Of a stretch of DNA of 64,000 nucleotides, positions 38,380 through 49,759 are shown one piece after another. Position 1 is the first letter of the stretch, and every line of letters begins with the position of its first letter. The notes beneath the pieces were generated by a model. The model was not told the origin of the DNA. It searched no databases and worked only from the letters and a program-made list of their open reading frames with translations. The stretch is from positions 2,761,634 through 2,825,633 of the forward strand of contig NW_004450478.1 in assembly GCF_000321225.1 (NCBI RefSeq). Reading direction: 5' to 3'. Made by a program: the position numbers and the translations under genes. The DNA is from Odobenus rosmarus divergens (taxonomy: Eukaryota; Chordata; Mammalia; Carnivora; Odobenidae).

Positions 38380-38590
38380 AGGTCCCTAAACTTGAATGTT
38401 CATCAAAATCATCTGGAGGACTTGTTAAAACAGGTATCTGCCCCCCTCACCACACTCCTCAATTTTCCGACTCCATGAGTTCTGCACCGGGGCCTGAGAA
38501 TCTGCATTTCCAGCAATTGTTGGAAGTGATGCTGCCACTACTGGCCTGAGGACTGTTGTTCTGAGATGTTCTGCCTTGGGGAAAGGACAC
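38380..38590. mobile_element. MER5A-type DNA transposon remnant
   Basis: 'CATCAAAATCATCTGGAGGA', 'CTTGTTAAAACAGG', 'GGGGCCTGAGAATCTGCATT' and 'AAGTGATGCTGCC' follow MER5A order. Confidence 0.75.
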
Positions 38591-39064
38591 ACATACAGGT
38601 CATCTGATGTAAAAGCATAGTGGTCTTTTCCGTAGGCAACTGTGCTTATCACTGAACTTTCAAATGGAATGGTAATTATTAGGGGGGAATTATAAAAATT
38701 ATTTTTAACGCTCTTGAACTGCAAAGGAAAAAAAAGGCTACACAGACTCCCTCCCCCCCAACTAATTCATTTTTTACACAAGAGATCAATTCCAGAATCA
38801 GTACTTCCTAATTGAAAGCAGGCTTTCCCCTGGAGCTCAACTTTCCCTTCTCAGATACATCCTGCCCACACCCTCACCCACCCACACTGCTTTATCACTA
38901 ATTACATTGAGATTGCACCAGTTACCACTATTCTACCCTCCCACTAGCACTCCCAATACCTTTTAGCTGGGAGTTTTTTTCTAAGGCCCAATCCTCCAAG
39001 TCCTCTAAACGGGACTCATCTAACACTCTCTCCTTAAACACTAGCTTTTCTTGCTAACTATAGG

Positions 39065-39250
39065 GTAGTGGTAAAGACCAGGAGCTGTGAAACCAGATCA
39101 ACGTCAAACATAGATCCTGTCACATAACAGCTGCTTAACACTGGGCAAATTGGTTAGCCTCTGTGGGTCTCTAGTTTTCTCATCTAAAGAATGGGATAAT
39201 AATAGTGCATACCTCAGTTTTTGTTAGGATTCATTAAGTTTCTACCTTTT
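39065..39250 (+). repeat. MIR SINE
   Basis: Nearly complete sense MIR: 'GGTAGTGGTAAAGACCAGGA', 'CACTGGGCAAATTGGTTAGC', 'TCTCATCTAAAGAATGGGAT', 'AATAATAGTGCATACCTCAG', 'GTTAGGATTCATTAAGTTT'. Confidence 0.85.
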
Positions 39251-39554
39251 AAGTCCTTGTTATACTGAAATTGGTATTACCACTACCACCCCCTCACCAT
39301 CCTTTTTCGAGAGAGAAACTCATACAGCACTGTACATGGGAATACTGTAAAATCAGGGAATCCAAAGTAACATTAAATTTTACATTTTAGTAAATTACTA
39401 ATATAAAAAGTCAATGGTGGGTTGATTTGCTAGTAAATCACAATTGAGTACTTAGCATACATCATGCCTTTTGCTATGTTTTCCCTTACCTCATTTAATT
39501 TGCATAGACCTATACTTTCAGATGTGTAGTGAACATTACCATAAATTCCTTGGA

Positions 39555-39985
39555 TTCCTCAAATCCAGCATACTCAAAATTTGAACTCCTCTTCCACCCC
39601 AAACCTGCTTCACCTATTTTCGACCTCACTGAATGGCATCATCATCACCTACTGCCCCAGCCAGAAATCCAGGAGTCATCCTTGACCCTTCCTTAACCCT
39701 TCCCGACCGTAACCCTTCCATTCTGTAACCACTGTGTTGCTACAGAAGATGAAGGGTATGGGTATAGACAAGTTTTGAAATCAGTGATACCCTGGTCATT
39801 AAAAAAAGAGGTAGAAAATACAAATGAGCAAATGAAATCAAAGAACATCACCTTGAAGGGGACCCATGTTATCTCACCTGATTCACCTACTATTGCTTTT
39901 ATTCCTATTTTGTCTTTATCACTCCTGGATTATTACAACAGCCTCTGGAATTCCAGGTCTTCGAGTTCCTTAACCAAAGTTCTAT
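39555..39985 (+). repeat. L2 fragment, interrupted
   Basis: Sense L2: 'AATGGCATCATCATCACC', 'GCCAGAAATCCAGGAGTCAT', 'CCTTGACCCTTCCTTAACCC' up to about 39745, then 'TCCTGGATTATTACAACAGC' from about 39920. The part in between (about 39750-39870) does not fit L2. An L2 continuation is likely at 40370-40490. Confidence 0.65.
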
Positions 39986-40010
39986 GGGACACCACTTCCT
40001 TATAAAACCC

Positions 40011-40230
40011 TGTTGTTAGACTCTTAAGTATGGAGAACAGTCTGAGTTGCTAGAGGGGAATGGGCCAGGGGATGGGTTAAATGGGCGATGAGGATTATGA
40101 AGTGCACTTGTCATGAGCAGCCCTGGGTGTTGTATACAGGTGATGAATCACTGACTTCTACACTTGAAACTAATATTACACGGTATGTTAACTGGAATTT
40201 AAATAAAAACTTGGAAAAGAAAAATATTAA
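40011..40230 (+). mobile_element. Carnivore L1 3' end
   Basis: 3' UTR only: 'GCTAGAGGGGAATGGGCC', 'GAAGTGCACTTGTCATGAGC', 'CCCTGGGTGTTGTATACAGG', 'TGATGAATCACTGACTTCTA', ending AATTTAAATAAAAACTTGG. A strongly 5'-truncated insertion. Confidence 0.85.
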
Positions 40231-40584
40231 GAATCCATGATTTATCAGGATTATTTTAAATTCTTCTTAGATTATTATATTTTGCCTGAATTACCAATAA
40301 ACATCTTTCTTTGGGGAAAGAAACAATTATTATTCATATCATTCCCAAATGGTAGCTCCATTTCAAATGTTATCTCCTTCTAAGTATCCCTTGCTTCTCT
40401 AGTTGAAATCCATTCCTTCATATTCCCAGAAGCCTTTATCAATTACTATTCATGAAATATCACCACTTATGATTGATGTTTAGATTTCTACCTCAATATT
40501 TTGAGTAAAGTGAAAACAAGTCAATGTGAAAGAAGCAAAAGGTGAAATTGAGAACTTGATTAATGTAAAGGCTCTTTGGGACAG

Positions 40585-40755
40585 CCTTATGGTAGCAGTT
40601 TTCAATCTTGTCTGCACATTGGAATCAACTGGGTAACTAAAAAAAATTCTGATGCCTGAGTCCCAGAGTACAGGTCCTGGGTGCAGCCTGGGCACTGAGA
40701 ATTTTAAAAGCTTTCCAAGGGATTCTGATGTGCAGACAAGGCCAAGAAGTACTGA
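40585..40755. mobile_element. MER5A-type DNA transposon remnant
   Basis: 'TTTTCAATCTTGTCTGCAC', 'TTGGAATCAACTGGGTAAC', 'CTGATGCCTGAGTCCCAG', 'GGGATTCTGATGTGCAGAC' in MER5A order. Confidence 0.75.
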
Positions 40756-42734
40756 TCAATGAGAAATTTTTAAAAAGGAGTTAAGAGAATAAAGAATTTT
40801 TAAATGGAAGTAAACATCTGGTGAAAATCAATAGAGAGGACTCAGGACCAACAAATGGTCCTGTAAAGAAGTCTAGAAGGCAAGGAATTCAGAGGCATGT
40901 GGTAAAGCAAACGGCTTACAGTTGGTTCTAGGCTACAGCTGGAAAAGAGATGGGCTGAGAAAGAATGGGTGCAGAAAACCCTGCTTGGAGTGACAACAAA
41001 GAGCAAATAGTGGAGATGAAAGGTCAAGTAAATTCAGAGAGGGAATTCCGAAAAAGATGCTGTTAGCTGGGAAATTTTCAAAAATGACAAAAGCCAATGT
41101 GTGGCAACAATGCTGTGTTACTGAACTGAGAGATGAACATTCAGAGAAGTTTTGAAATCAGGACTACCCTGGTCATTAACAATGAGGAAAATTCATGTCA
41201 GCAGCTGAAGTCACCAAGGAGCACTGAATCTTGGAGGTCTAAGATGACAGCACAATTGTGAAGACAGGTGTTATGCTTATAGGTGGTCTAGACAAAAGGG
41301 AGGTTTTTGTGGAGGGATGTGATGAAGAGCTTTGACACCTGTGCACACAGGGAGCCACTCATCTCAGGTGCATCATTCCCTCTGCCAAAAAAGTTCTTGT
41401 AGTTTAGAAAAACAGGCATATATTAAGATATTTCTGTGTTGGTTATTGAAATAACACATAATCCTTAATCTTCATCACTAAGCACTAAACATTTAAAACA
41501 TGCACTAAATACAAAGCTAAATAAATTCTAAAATCCAGAAACTGGTACCCATAGTAAATGATAGAGTAAAGAATATGGAGTCACCATGATTCCTCCACAC
41601 AGTAGCAGTATGTGAAGGCTTGCTCTTTTTACATCAGTGTTTCTCCAAATTCTGATCCTTTCCCCTCACTGGATTCCTGTGTGCTACTTCAAAAACCAGT
41701 ATGTTTGTAAAAGGAGAAAACACTAACTATACACTAAACTTAAATACCATCAGAAACGCCAGACTCCAAGCTCACTAAACCCTTGGAAATACTCACACTA
41801 TGGTAAGTATTACGGCTGATCAACATCTCTCTATAGTACAATTGCCTTATAGTAAGTCTATGGTAAGAGACAGGGATAGATTTAGTTTAGTGTGTCCTGT
41901 AAGACAAGGAAATGTATAGATAAAATCACCTACTGCATCACCCAATCAGTTGTCAAGTTCTTTAGAATCCTTTTCACTTCAGTAAATATTAAATCTAATT
42001 TATCCCAGTAATGAATTTAAAAAGTTGCATTTTTATAAGGAACATCAACCCCCTATGAGAGATGAGTGTGGGTAATCAAACTACTGGAGAATGCAAAAAT
42101 ACATACAAAGAAGAAATGCAAGGGAAATGCATCATGACATTGGTATTAGGGGCAGAATACTCCATATTATAGTGCCATGCCATTATGACAAAATTTATTT
42201 ACATCACTATGAAAAGAGAAAATGATGTAACCCAAAAAGTAGATAAAAACCTACTACAATGAATACCTTACATTTGACATAACAGTCTTATTTCCAGGTC
42301 CTGGTTATTAAATTGAGACTAAAAGTGGTTTATCGATCTGTTTACAACACTCTAAGACAAAAACTAAAACTGTTTTGTTCTGACATAAGAAAAAGCAATG
42401 GAAAGCACTTAGTCCACCGCCTACTACATGGTCGGCACTCAGTGATGACAGTTCCTGAGCTCACTGACCCGAACATAGGTTCTAACACCCTTCAAAGGGC
42501 ATCCACTGAAAATTCTCAAACGGAGACAAGCAAACGCTGGGTTAAATGTCCATATTAACAAGACACTGAATTATAAAAGTGAGTCAATGTTAATTTCATA
42601 CACACGAGTCAGGTTTTAGGTTGACGACGAAGAACGAAGAAAAGAAACGAAACCAATGAGCGTGCAGAGAAGGACTGAAAGAGAAGGCAAGAGCAGTGTT
42701 AGTGTGAAGAGCAAACAACAAATTCCTCAAGTTC

Positions 42735-43510
42735 TGGGTCTGTCATGGAACATGCCCCCCAGGTTAATTTGCTAGGATGACACAGAATGGTAATGATTCT
42801 AAAACCTGGATTCAGGGGCTGCCAGCCCTGCCAGATGCATTTACTTGCATAGCTCCAAACAATCTCTTGGGCAGCTGGTGGAAGCCACCCTAGCTACCCC
42901 CATGAGCTACTAGCCCTAGGGGCAGAGATGCCAACAGTGGCCAGTCTGAGAAAGTCAACTTATCCTGGTTTAGCCTCAGCTCCTACTAGGTGTAGCCCCT
43001 CAAAGGGTCCTCAGGGTCCTGTCTTTTCAATGTGATCCTTAGTACCTCAGAATATAACTTTATTCTCCCAGATAAATTGAGAAAGATCCTCAAAATAGCA
43101 TTCCTGCTAAATCCTCCCCAGTATGGGTGCTCTACAGTTCTTTCAAAGAGCATCTCCTTTGATTAACTTAGTCAAAGCTGTCCAGGATTGGGTATAAAAA
43201 AGCCTGTGCATACCCAGTCAGGTTTCACCCCCACCCCAACCTGGTCACCTTGGATGCATTTTGCTGTGTGCTGATTCGCCCAGGCCTTAGCTGATTGATT
43301 CTCCCTCTTTCAGTCTTGCTTGGTGTTATAGTTAGAACCAATTATTGCCCTTCCACCTGTCTCTGAATTCCAGTATTAGCCCTAAACTCAAGGAACCACT
43401 CCTAATAGATCTCTCTCTAGTGTTGCACAAGAACCAAAACCCCACTATCAGCTCAGGAGAGTTCAAAGGTCCTTGTTAAAACTGTGCATGCTAAACTGAA
43501 ATAAGGGATT
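42735..43510 (+). repeat. Possible solitary ERV-type LTR, unidentified
   Basis: About 770 bp of more GC-rich DNA containing a good TATA box in promoter-like surroundings (GGGTATAAAAAAGCCTGTGC at about 43190), and later CTGATTGATTCTCCCTCTTT and TCAGTCTTGCTTGGTG. This layout resembles a retroviral LTR. The flanks share TTCTGGG (42733 area and 43508 area), a weak hint of duplication. Family unknown to me; it could also be another old repeat. Confidence 0.3.
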
Positions 43511-43673
43511 CTGGGCTAAAAAAAAAAAAAAAAAATCATAGTTTTCCATTTTGTCAAGGTGATTTAGGGTGAAAATTTTCAGGATTAACTTCCCATTATT
43601 GTGTATGATTGGGATAAACTGTCCAGTTTTTCATATTAACACATATTTACATAATGAATAAAGTACTGATTCA

Positions 43674-43745
43674 TTCCTTCACTCCAAAAGTATTTGAGTG
43701 CCCAGCACTGTGCTAGATCCTGGGAATACAGTGAACAAAATAAAC
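43674..43745 (-). repeat. L2 3'-end piece
   Basis: 'TTGAGTGCCCAGCACTGTGC', 'TAGATCCTGGGAATACAGTG', 'AACAAAATAAACA': antisense L2 terminus, 0.8 kb beyond the RNF133 stop. Confidence 0.6.
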
Positions 43746-43958
43746 ACAATCCCAAGATGTCATAATAAATCTACATTGTGATATCTCCAAAATAACCTAG
43801 CATATTTTAAATATTTAATGGCAAAACAAACGGGGTAGTATGGTGGAACACATGGGATAAAAACTAAACAGAGAATTTATCATTTAAATCTTTCTACAAA
43901 TTATGAACATGTATTAATTATATGCAATACTGGGCATGGATTTAAAAGAGCTAGTGTT

Positions 43959-43964
43959 TTTATT
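43959..43964 (-). terminator. Candidate poly(A) signal of RNF133
   Basis: AATAAA on the minus strand about 590 bp beyond the RNF133 stop. I did not notice a nearer canonical hexamer between 44221 and 44556, but I did not scan exhaustively for variant signals. Confidence 0.25.
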
Positions 43965-44556
43965 TTAAAATTGCTATCATGCATATACAAATCACATTAA
44001 AAGGTACTAATAGCTTGAAAAGGACTGCTTGTCAAGAGTAAGTAATAAAATTCTGAACAGCAAAATTTTCATGATAAGAATGAGAAAACACAGCACAATG
44101 ACTTCAAAAGTAGTATATTGTACTATATATAATCTCAAAAAAGTACTCTTCCTAGCACGTAAAAGATAATTTTTCTTTTCCAAACTTAACTGATGGTTTC
44201 TGTATAAGGAACATACAAATGTATTAATTTTCTTACCAAAATAGAGCCCAATATATGTACAAACATTTAGGGGGAAAAAAGTTTGTCCTCGATTTTAACA
44301 TGCACCTGTATGTAGAAACAGCCCTATATACTCATAGGAATGACAGACACTGACAAACAGTTAACATTTAGCAAAGGCAAAAAAAGGAACAAAAAAATCC
44401 TGCTAGGCCCTTTTCCCACTTGACAAAGAATGGAGACAGTTACCAAAGTAACAGAAAGGGACACAAAAACCACACTTCAAACAAACCAACTGCTTGTCAA
44501 GTATTAGGACTTGAGTTGACAAACAGGTTTAATCCAGTTCCTCAAAGGTCATGCTG

Positions 44557-45687
44557 TCAAGGTGAAGGATGAACATCTCCCACTACTGCATGAGGCTGGC
44601 TGTTGTTCTGAGGAGAGGGTTCCTCCTCCTCCGCCACAGGGGTCACTTTGTCTGACCCTCCTGCAGGAGGAAGTTCGTTGTTTGTCCCCTCTTCACTAGG
44701 GGGGTTACCAGACAATTCATTCGACATGAGAACTTGCAAAGATTCTATTCCATCTTCAACATCCACCTGAATGCCCAAAGCTTTAAGAATGTCACATTTG
44801 CACATAGGACAGGTCCCATGGGCCAGAATCCAGGGGTCGATGCAATTCTTGTGGAAAAAGTGTTTACAAGTGAGAATACGCACTGTATCATTAGGCTTAT
44901 AGAGTTCAAAGCAAACTACGCAGCTATCTCCATTTGGACTGATTTCCTCGTCCCCCTCCTTCAGCACCCGAAGCTGAAGCTGGCCAAAGGCTTTCTTGAG
45001 ATCGGTCGTTAACCGCTGCCATCTCCGGTTCTGAATCCTGGCTATCCAAAGTCTCCAAATATGATAAAAGATGAAATATGCTAAAGTAGCAGTTGTGACA
45101 ATCACAAAAGACACAAAATAGTGATTCATCCAGATGATGTGTTTTCTCCCCACCTCAACTATGACTGTGACATGAACTCCCTTCTGATTTAAGTGCAAAA
45201 TCTCCATGCCCTTTAGGTTACCGATCATCACCACAACGATGTCTTCAAAGGCCTGATGAGACATGGGAAAAACCTGATTACCAGTTCCTGGAAAGTTGTA
45301 GATGATCACTCCACTGGCTCCCTTCTCAACAGCTACCTTAATTTTCTGTGTGAAGGTACAACCTCCCCGTTCAACAAGCGCGAGCCAGGTCTCGGAGTTC
45401 TTTGATCTTCTGAAACTGGTATTGGGATTACACGCATTTTGAGTTTTCCCCTCTGGTGGCACGATAACTCCTGCCACTCTCTTCAAAGTGGAACTTCTTC
45501 CAAACACCCCAGTTTCCCCCAACTCTGACAACATGCGATTCCCAACGTGAAAGGATATGTTCATGTAAGCAGTCCAAACAGCACTAGCTCTGCAACAGTT
45601 CTGACTAAGAAGCCAAAGAAAACTAAATTTCATAAGCCAGGAAGATGCAGTGTTGTTTCTGTGAGTGCCAATCCTGAGTAGACTCAT
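44557..45687 (-). CDS. RNF133: RNF133, PA-TM-RING E3 ubiquitin ligase (single exon)
   Basis: Intronless gene for a 376-residue membrane E3 ubiquitin ligase, the length I recall for human RNF133. In order: hydrophobic signal segment about residues 15-35; lumenal protease-associated (PA) domain about 70-180 with the hallmark [13 protein letters not shown] and [15 protein letters not shown] blocks; one transmembrane helix about 190-209; cytosolic RING-H2 finger with zinc ligands C256, C259, C274, H276, H279, C282, C293, C296 (all eight present, C3H2C3); then an acidic, serine/proline-rich tail ending VHPSP. N43 in NIS is a possible lumenal glycosylation site. The start is ATG at 45687: the frame runs four codons further up, but the outer triplet at 45699 is GTG, and the ATG matches family length. 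Known biology: testis-specific, ER-located, with a role in sperm function in mouse. It lies in CADPS2 intron 2, same strand, 2.5 kb downstream of its paralogue RNF148. No disabling change seen. Confidence 0.95.
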   Translation of the reverse strand: MSLLRIGTHRNNTASSWLMKFSFLWLLSQNCCRASAVWTAYMNISFHVGNRMLSELGETGVFGRSSTLKRVAGVIVPPEGKTQNACNPNTSFRRSKNSETWLALVERGGCTFTQKIKVAVEKGASGVIIYNFPGTGNQVFPMSHQAFEDIVVVMIGNLKGMEILHLNQKGVHVTVIVEVGRKHIIWMNHYFVSFVIVTTATLAYFIFYHIWRLWIARIQNRRWQRLTTDLKKAFGQLQLRVLKEGDEEISPNGDSCVVCFELYKPNDTVRILTCKHFFHKNCIDPWILAHGTCPMCKCDILKALGIQVDVEDGIESLQVLMSNELSGNPPSEEGTNNELPPAGGSDKVTPVAEEEEPSPQNNSQPHAVVGDVHPSP

Positions 45688-46802
45688 CTCTCTCTTCACC
45701 TAGAGACTGAAGTACCAAACCAACAAAAAGATGTGGCTTCCACATCTGTTGAAAATCAATTCAGAACAACAACATGAGAAAAATCTTCCAGGTGAAAACA
45801 AGTTTCACTGTCTTCCAGCATGTTTTTCTAAGAAAGTCTTAAAGATGTCTTATGAGGTTCAGATGTTTTATTTGCGAGAGAAACACTTTAGATTGAAAAA
45901 AAAAAATCCCAGTCTCACTAATGTAAACTCCAGATACTGTTTACAGTTGGGTAATGTGATTATGACATAAAAGACAACACAGCCAATTAGAGAAGAGCTT
46001 TGAGCCTGCTGGAAACTTACTGGCCTGAATGCTTCAAATACTGTTAGGGGTGATTTCTAGATTGTAAAATCAATTCAATCCTTGAGCTACATGTTAACAG
46101 GTATCACTTTAAACAAAAAATTAAATATAAAAATCATACAACACATGCACATACAAGACTCGAAAGCATATGCAAGAAAGCCACAGAATTATTTTTCTTG
46201 ACAATAAATCAAGGAAACATGTAACAAAATGGCAAGTTTTAAATAATTAGAAATTAGTACTATGAATAATTATGCGGTAAAAGCAGTGAGCTCTGTAGTA
46301 CCACTTTTAACTCACATTTGGTCATGGTGCAAATTTTTTATTTATCATGTAAACCATTTTACTAAATTTTTTTAATAATTGCTTGCTCAGGTTGGTGGTT
46401 CAGTCTGGTTTTGATTTGGATTTTTAAAAGGAGGATTTTGATTTCTAAATCCTGTTAGATTACTTCAGCTTCACTTCTTCACTCTTACATTGACTCTCCA
46501 TAGGGATGACAGCAGTAAAGAACATTAAGCTCTTTTCTCTGCAGATCTTGGCATCTGCTACTGATCTAACAATATTTTGAGGGAAGAAAGGAAGAGTAGG
46601 AGGAAAAAAATTATATGTAGCAGTCTTAGTTTAGCATAATTCATTTCAAACAAAAAGGAAGCTACTGATTTTAAAAAAGAAAAACGTCAAGGTCCCCATT
46701 TAGAGTTAACCACCGACAGCAGTGTTAAAGGTCATAGATGCTTTGAGCAAAACCTTTGCCAAAAATCAACAAACATCCCTGGTGAACCCACCCAATGCAC
46801 GA

Positions 46803-46831
46803 GCGTGTGCGCGCACACGCACACACACACC
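46803..46831. repeat. Alternating purine-pyrimidine tract
   Basis: GCGTGTGCGCGCACACGC (46803..46820) is an exact 18-bp palindrome, continued by (AC)n to about 46830. Such CG/CA alternation is the classic Z-DNA-prone type. It is the most CpG-dense spot between the two RNF genes. Confidence 0.85.
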
Positions 46832-48009
46832 GTCAGCTCTGCCTTTATTTTTGCTACACTTACATCAATGTCACAAAATGACTTGAGACCAAAGCGACTT
46901 GTGAACTAACAAACGTGGCCAACCCCTGGTGCTGCCATACACCTCCTTGAGGGTATTTCTCAGTGGTTCTCATCCACTAGCTAGGAAACCAAGAACTTTG
47001 ACCTTAAACACAAAGGTCTGACCTTTACACAGAGGATGCTAAGAGACCATTTTGGTTAGGTCTTACCAGGACTAAGGGAGCTAGTTCTTTTTATGAAATG
47101 TGAATCAAAATAATTTGAGGCAGGAAAGGAAGTGAAAAAGGCCCTATAGGCCCAACCAAAACAGCACAAAAAGAAAATATTACCGTGTGAATTACAGCTC
47201 ACAATGGTCCATTTTCTTTCCCAAAGGCCATTAATCTGATTTTATTTCCATATAACCCATTCTTGAAAGTGTGTAGACTCAAAGTGTCATCTAAGTTGGG
47301 TATCAATGGTTTAGCATTTCACCCACAAATATTTTAGTCAAAACCATAACTCAAATCTTTCAGCCTCTTATTGTTACACACAGGTGTTTTATCTACTCAA
47401 AAAGAGAAGCAAAATGAGGCAAAAGATACAATTTGTAAACGCAATTAAACAAAATTTCAGCTCCATTCTAGATTTATATCAAAATGCCCAGAGACACACT
47501 CATCACCATTTTAAGAAAACAAAAGCATTTACTACGGTCACTTCTAGAAGGGAAATCTGCCACCACAGCTAATTCACTATGCTAGGATTTAAAGGGCTAT
47601 GACAAACAAAAGTGATTTTTTTGTGATGCTGCCCCAAATGAAGCCTATAACAATTTAAAATATTTTAGTTATATAACCAGAGGTGCTATCATCTAAAATA
47701 ATTACCTAGAACACATTACTTAGTAACTTTGGAAACCAGATTTCCTGGTATTAATTAACCATGGAGAATTAAATCAAGATCTAATTCTATAATGAAATTC
47801 ATTTAACAACTTTAGATGTCAAAAATATGGAAATATAAAAAAGAAACTTTAAAATATCACGTCTCTGTGTGGCCTCAATGTCACAATCATTTTAATTTGA
47901 AGACTAATTTGTTTTTAACATATACTAATTTTCTTATTTGGATAAGGGCAAAAAAGTAGCAACCTAATAGAAAAACAACAAGTTCAAATACCTGGGCATG
48001 ATATGGAGT

Positions 48010-48015
48010 TTTATT
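48010..48015 (-). terminator. Candidate poly(A) signal of RNF148
   Basis: AATAAA on the minus strand about 150 bp past the RNF148 stop codon, in AT-rich sequence. Position and motif are right, but the hexamer is common by chance in such DNA. Confidence 0.4.
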
Positions 48016-48162
48016 TTAAAAACACACAAATTTCATCCTCATTAGTACTTAGGTAGAGAAGATGAAGTTGAGTTTTTTCTCTACATAAAAGTGCTAAAAG
48101 AGAATTCATTTAATTTTAATCTTTGGAAAGACTCGGTTACATCTTCAGAAGATTCTCCAGGT

Positions 48163-49074
48163 TTAAGTTTTCAGAATGTCACACTTGCACATGGGGCATG
48201 TCCTATGGGCTAAAAGCCAGGGGTCAATGCATGCCTTATGGAAAAAATGTTTGCAAGTTAAAATACGTACTACGTCTTGGGGTTTGTATATGTCAAAGCA
48301 AACAACACAACTGTCTTCATTTGGATCTAGTTCCTTATCCCCTTCCTTGAGCACTCGCAGTTGAAGCTGACCAATAGCTTTCTTCACATCTGCTTTTATC
48401 TGTCTTCGCCTCCTGGTGGAAGAATTGGGCACTCGAGGTCTCCATGCACAGTACAAGAAAAGGTAGGCAACTGTGGCAGCCAGGAAGGTGAACAGAGACA
48501 TGACATAATGGCTCAGCCATGGCATGTGCATTCTCCCCACTTCAATGATGATCGTCACATAAACTCCCTTCTGAATCAAGTGCAAAAGTTCCATGCCTTT
48601 CAAGTGGCCTATCATCACCGCGACTATATTTTCTGTTCCCTGGTGAGACATGGGAAACACTTTGTTGCCCGTACCTGGATAGTTATAGATGATCACCCCA
48701 TTTGCTCCCTTCTCTGCTGCCACATTGATTTTGTGTGTAAAAGTACAGCCTCCCCGTTCAATGAGGGCCAACCAAGAGTCTGCCTGTTCAGGCCTGCTGA
48801 AGTTGGTCATAGGATTACAAGCATTCTGATTCCATCCTTCAGGAAGTACCAAGGCACCAGACACCCTTTCCAAAGGAGAATGATTTCCAAACACTCCACT
48901 CTCTCCTAATTCTGATATAATCCGATTTCCCACCTGAAAGGTTATATTCAGGTGGGCTGTCCAAATGGCTTTTCCTTTAGAGTCAGGAAGGCTAAGTAGT
49001 AGAAAGATGCTAAGCCTTAACAGTCGCGATGAGACAGAACTATGAGTTGAAGGAGTAATTTGAAGTAGGCTCAT
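48163..49074 (-). CDS. RNF148: RNF148, PA-TM-RING E3 ubiquitin ligase (single exon)
   Basis: Intronless gene of 303 residues, close to the 305 I recall for human RNF148. Signal segment about 17-32 (leucine-rich); lumenal PA domain about 70-180 with [13 protein letters not shown] and [15 protein letters not shown]; transmembrane helix about 190-209; then a basic patch (RRRR at 221-224) and a complete RING-H2 finger, ligands at C256, C259, C274, H276, H279, C282, C293, C296. It is collinear with RNF133 without gaps from about residue 36 to 300, so the RING ligands fall at identical positions, but it stops three residues after CDI and lacks the acidic tail. N43 (NIT) is a possible glycosylation site, shared with RNF133. 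The ATG at 49074 is the only start giving the signal peptide. Known biology: expressed mainly in testis. A 182-codon open frame on the opposite strand is a shadow of this gene. Confidence 0.95.
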   Translation of the reverse strand: MSLLQITPSTHSSVSSRLLRLSIFLLLSLPDSKGKAIWTAHLNITFQVGNRIISELGESGVFGNHSPLERVSGALVLPEGWNQNACNPMTNFSRPEQADSWLALIERGGCTFTHKINVAAEKGANGVIIYNYPGTGNKVFPMSHQGTENIVAVMIGHLKGMELLHLIQKGVYVTIIIEVGRMHMPWLSHYVMSLFTFLAATVAYLFLYCAWRPRVPNSSTRRRRQIKADVKKAIGQLQLRVLKEGDKELDPNEDSCVVCFDIYKPQDVVRILTCKHFFHKACIDPWLLAHRTCPMCKCDILKT

Positions 49075-49319
49075 TCCTCCATTTGCCTATTAACTGACAA
49101 AAAACAAAACATCAATTATAAAGCAAAGAAGCTAACTCCAATTGTTGGCAGTAGATATTAAAGCGCATAAATGGAAAAAGGTCTGCGTCGATCAAAGGTA
49201 TGCTGCTCCTTCCAGCATTTTTATTTTTGGTAGATTATCTTTCTTATAATGAAACAGAATAACAAGAGTTGTTATTACTATAATGTGATTTCAAGAAAAT
49301 TATGACTTCCTAATGGGGA

Positions 49320-49395
49320 AATTGTGACATCAGAGGTAGTTAAGCCAATCCAGTTGTTTATATTAGTGCACTGCATACTGAAATCCTATTGGCCA
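49320..49395 (-). promoter_or_regulatory. Candidate RNF148 promoter elements
   Basis: About 250-320 bp upstream of the RNF148 ATG lie TGACATCA (49325..49332), one base from the CRE consensus TGACGTCA and of the kind made by CpG decay, a CCAAT box on the plus strand (49345..49349), and a CCAAT box on the minus strand (49388..49392). CREM binding to CRE sites drives many post-meiotic male germ-cell genes, which would suit a testis gene. There is no convincing TATA box except a weak TTTATAATT near 49110. This is a motif match only. Confidence 0.2.
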
Positions 49396-49759
49396 AAAAG
49401 CTACTAAGCAAGGACTCATGGTATATAACAATTTGAATAAACTCTAAAGCAATAAACAGGGAAATTTATATTTTTAAGCCTTGAGTTTCTTCCCCAGTTC
49501 TGGATAAAGTGAAAAGCTGCCTAATACCACTTTATATTGTTTTTCTGTTAAGCAAAATATAAATTTATGTATTAGTGCATGTGGTTGGCCAGTCACCATT
49601 TCTCACGCACGGTTCTATGCTACCCAATATGCTAATCAATGGGCAGTAGGAACAAATCATTCCCACTCTCTCCCAACATTAAATGCTTATCCCAGATTCA
49701 ACATGAGGACAATAAACATGTTTTAAGATTGATACATTGCCAACATGAAAGACAAATTC

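Noticed and set aside
45688..45699. Four-codon upstream extension of RNF133
   Set aside because: The outer triplet is GTG; the ATG at 45687 gives the family length of 376 residues.
48361..48909. 182-codon plus-strand frame
   Set aside because: Exactly antisense to RNF148 coding sequence; a shadow frame without its own family match.
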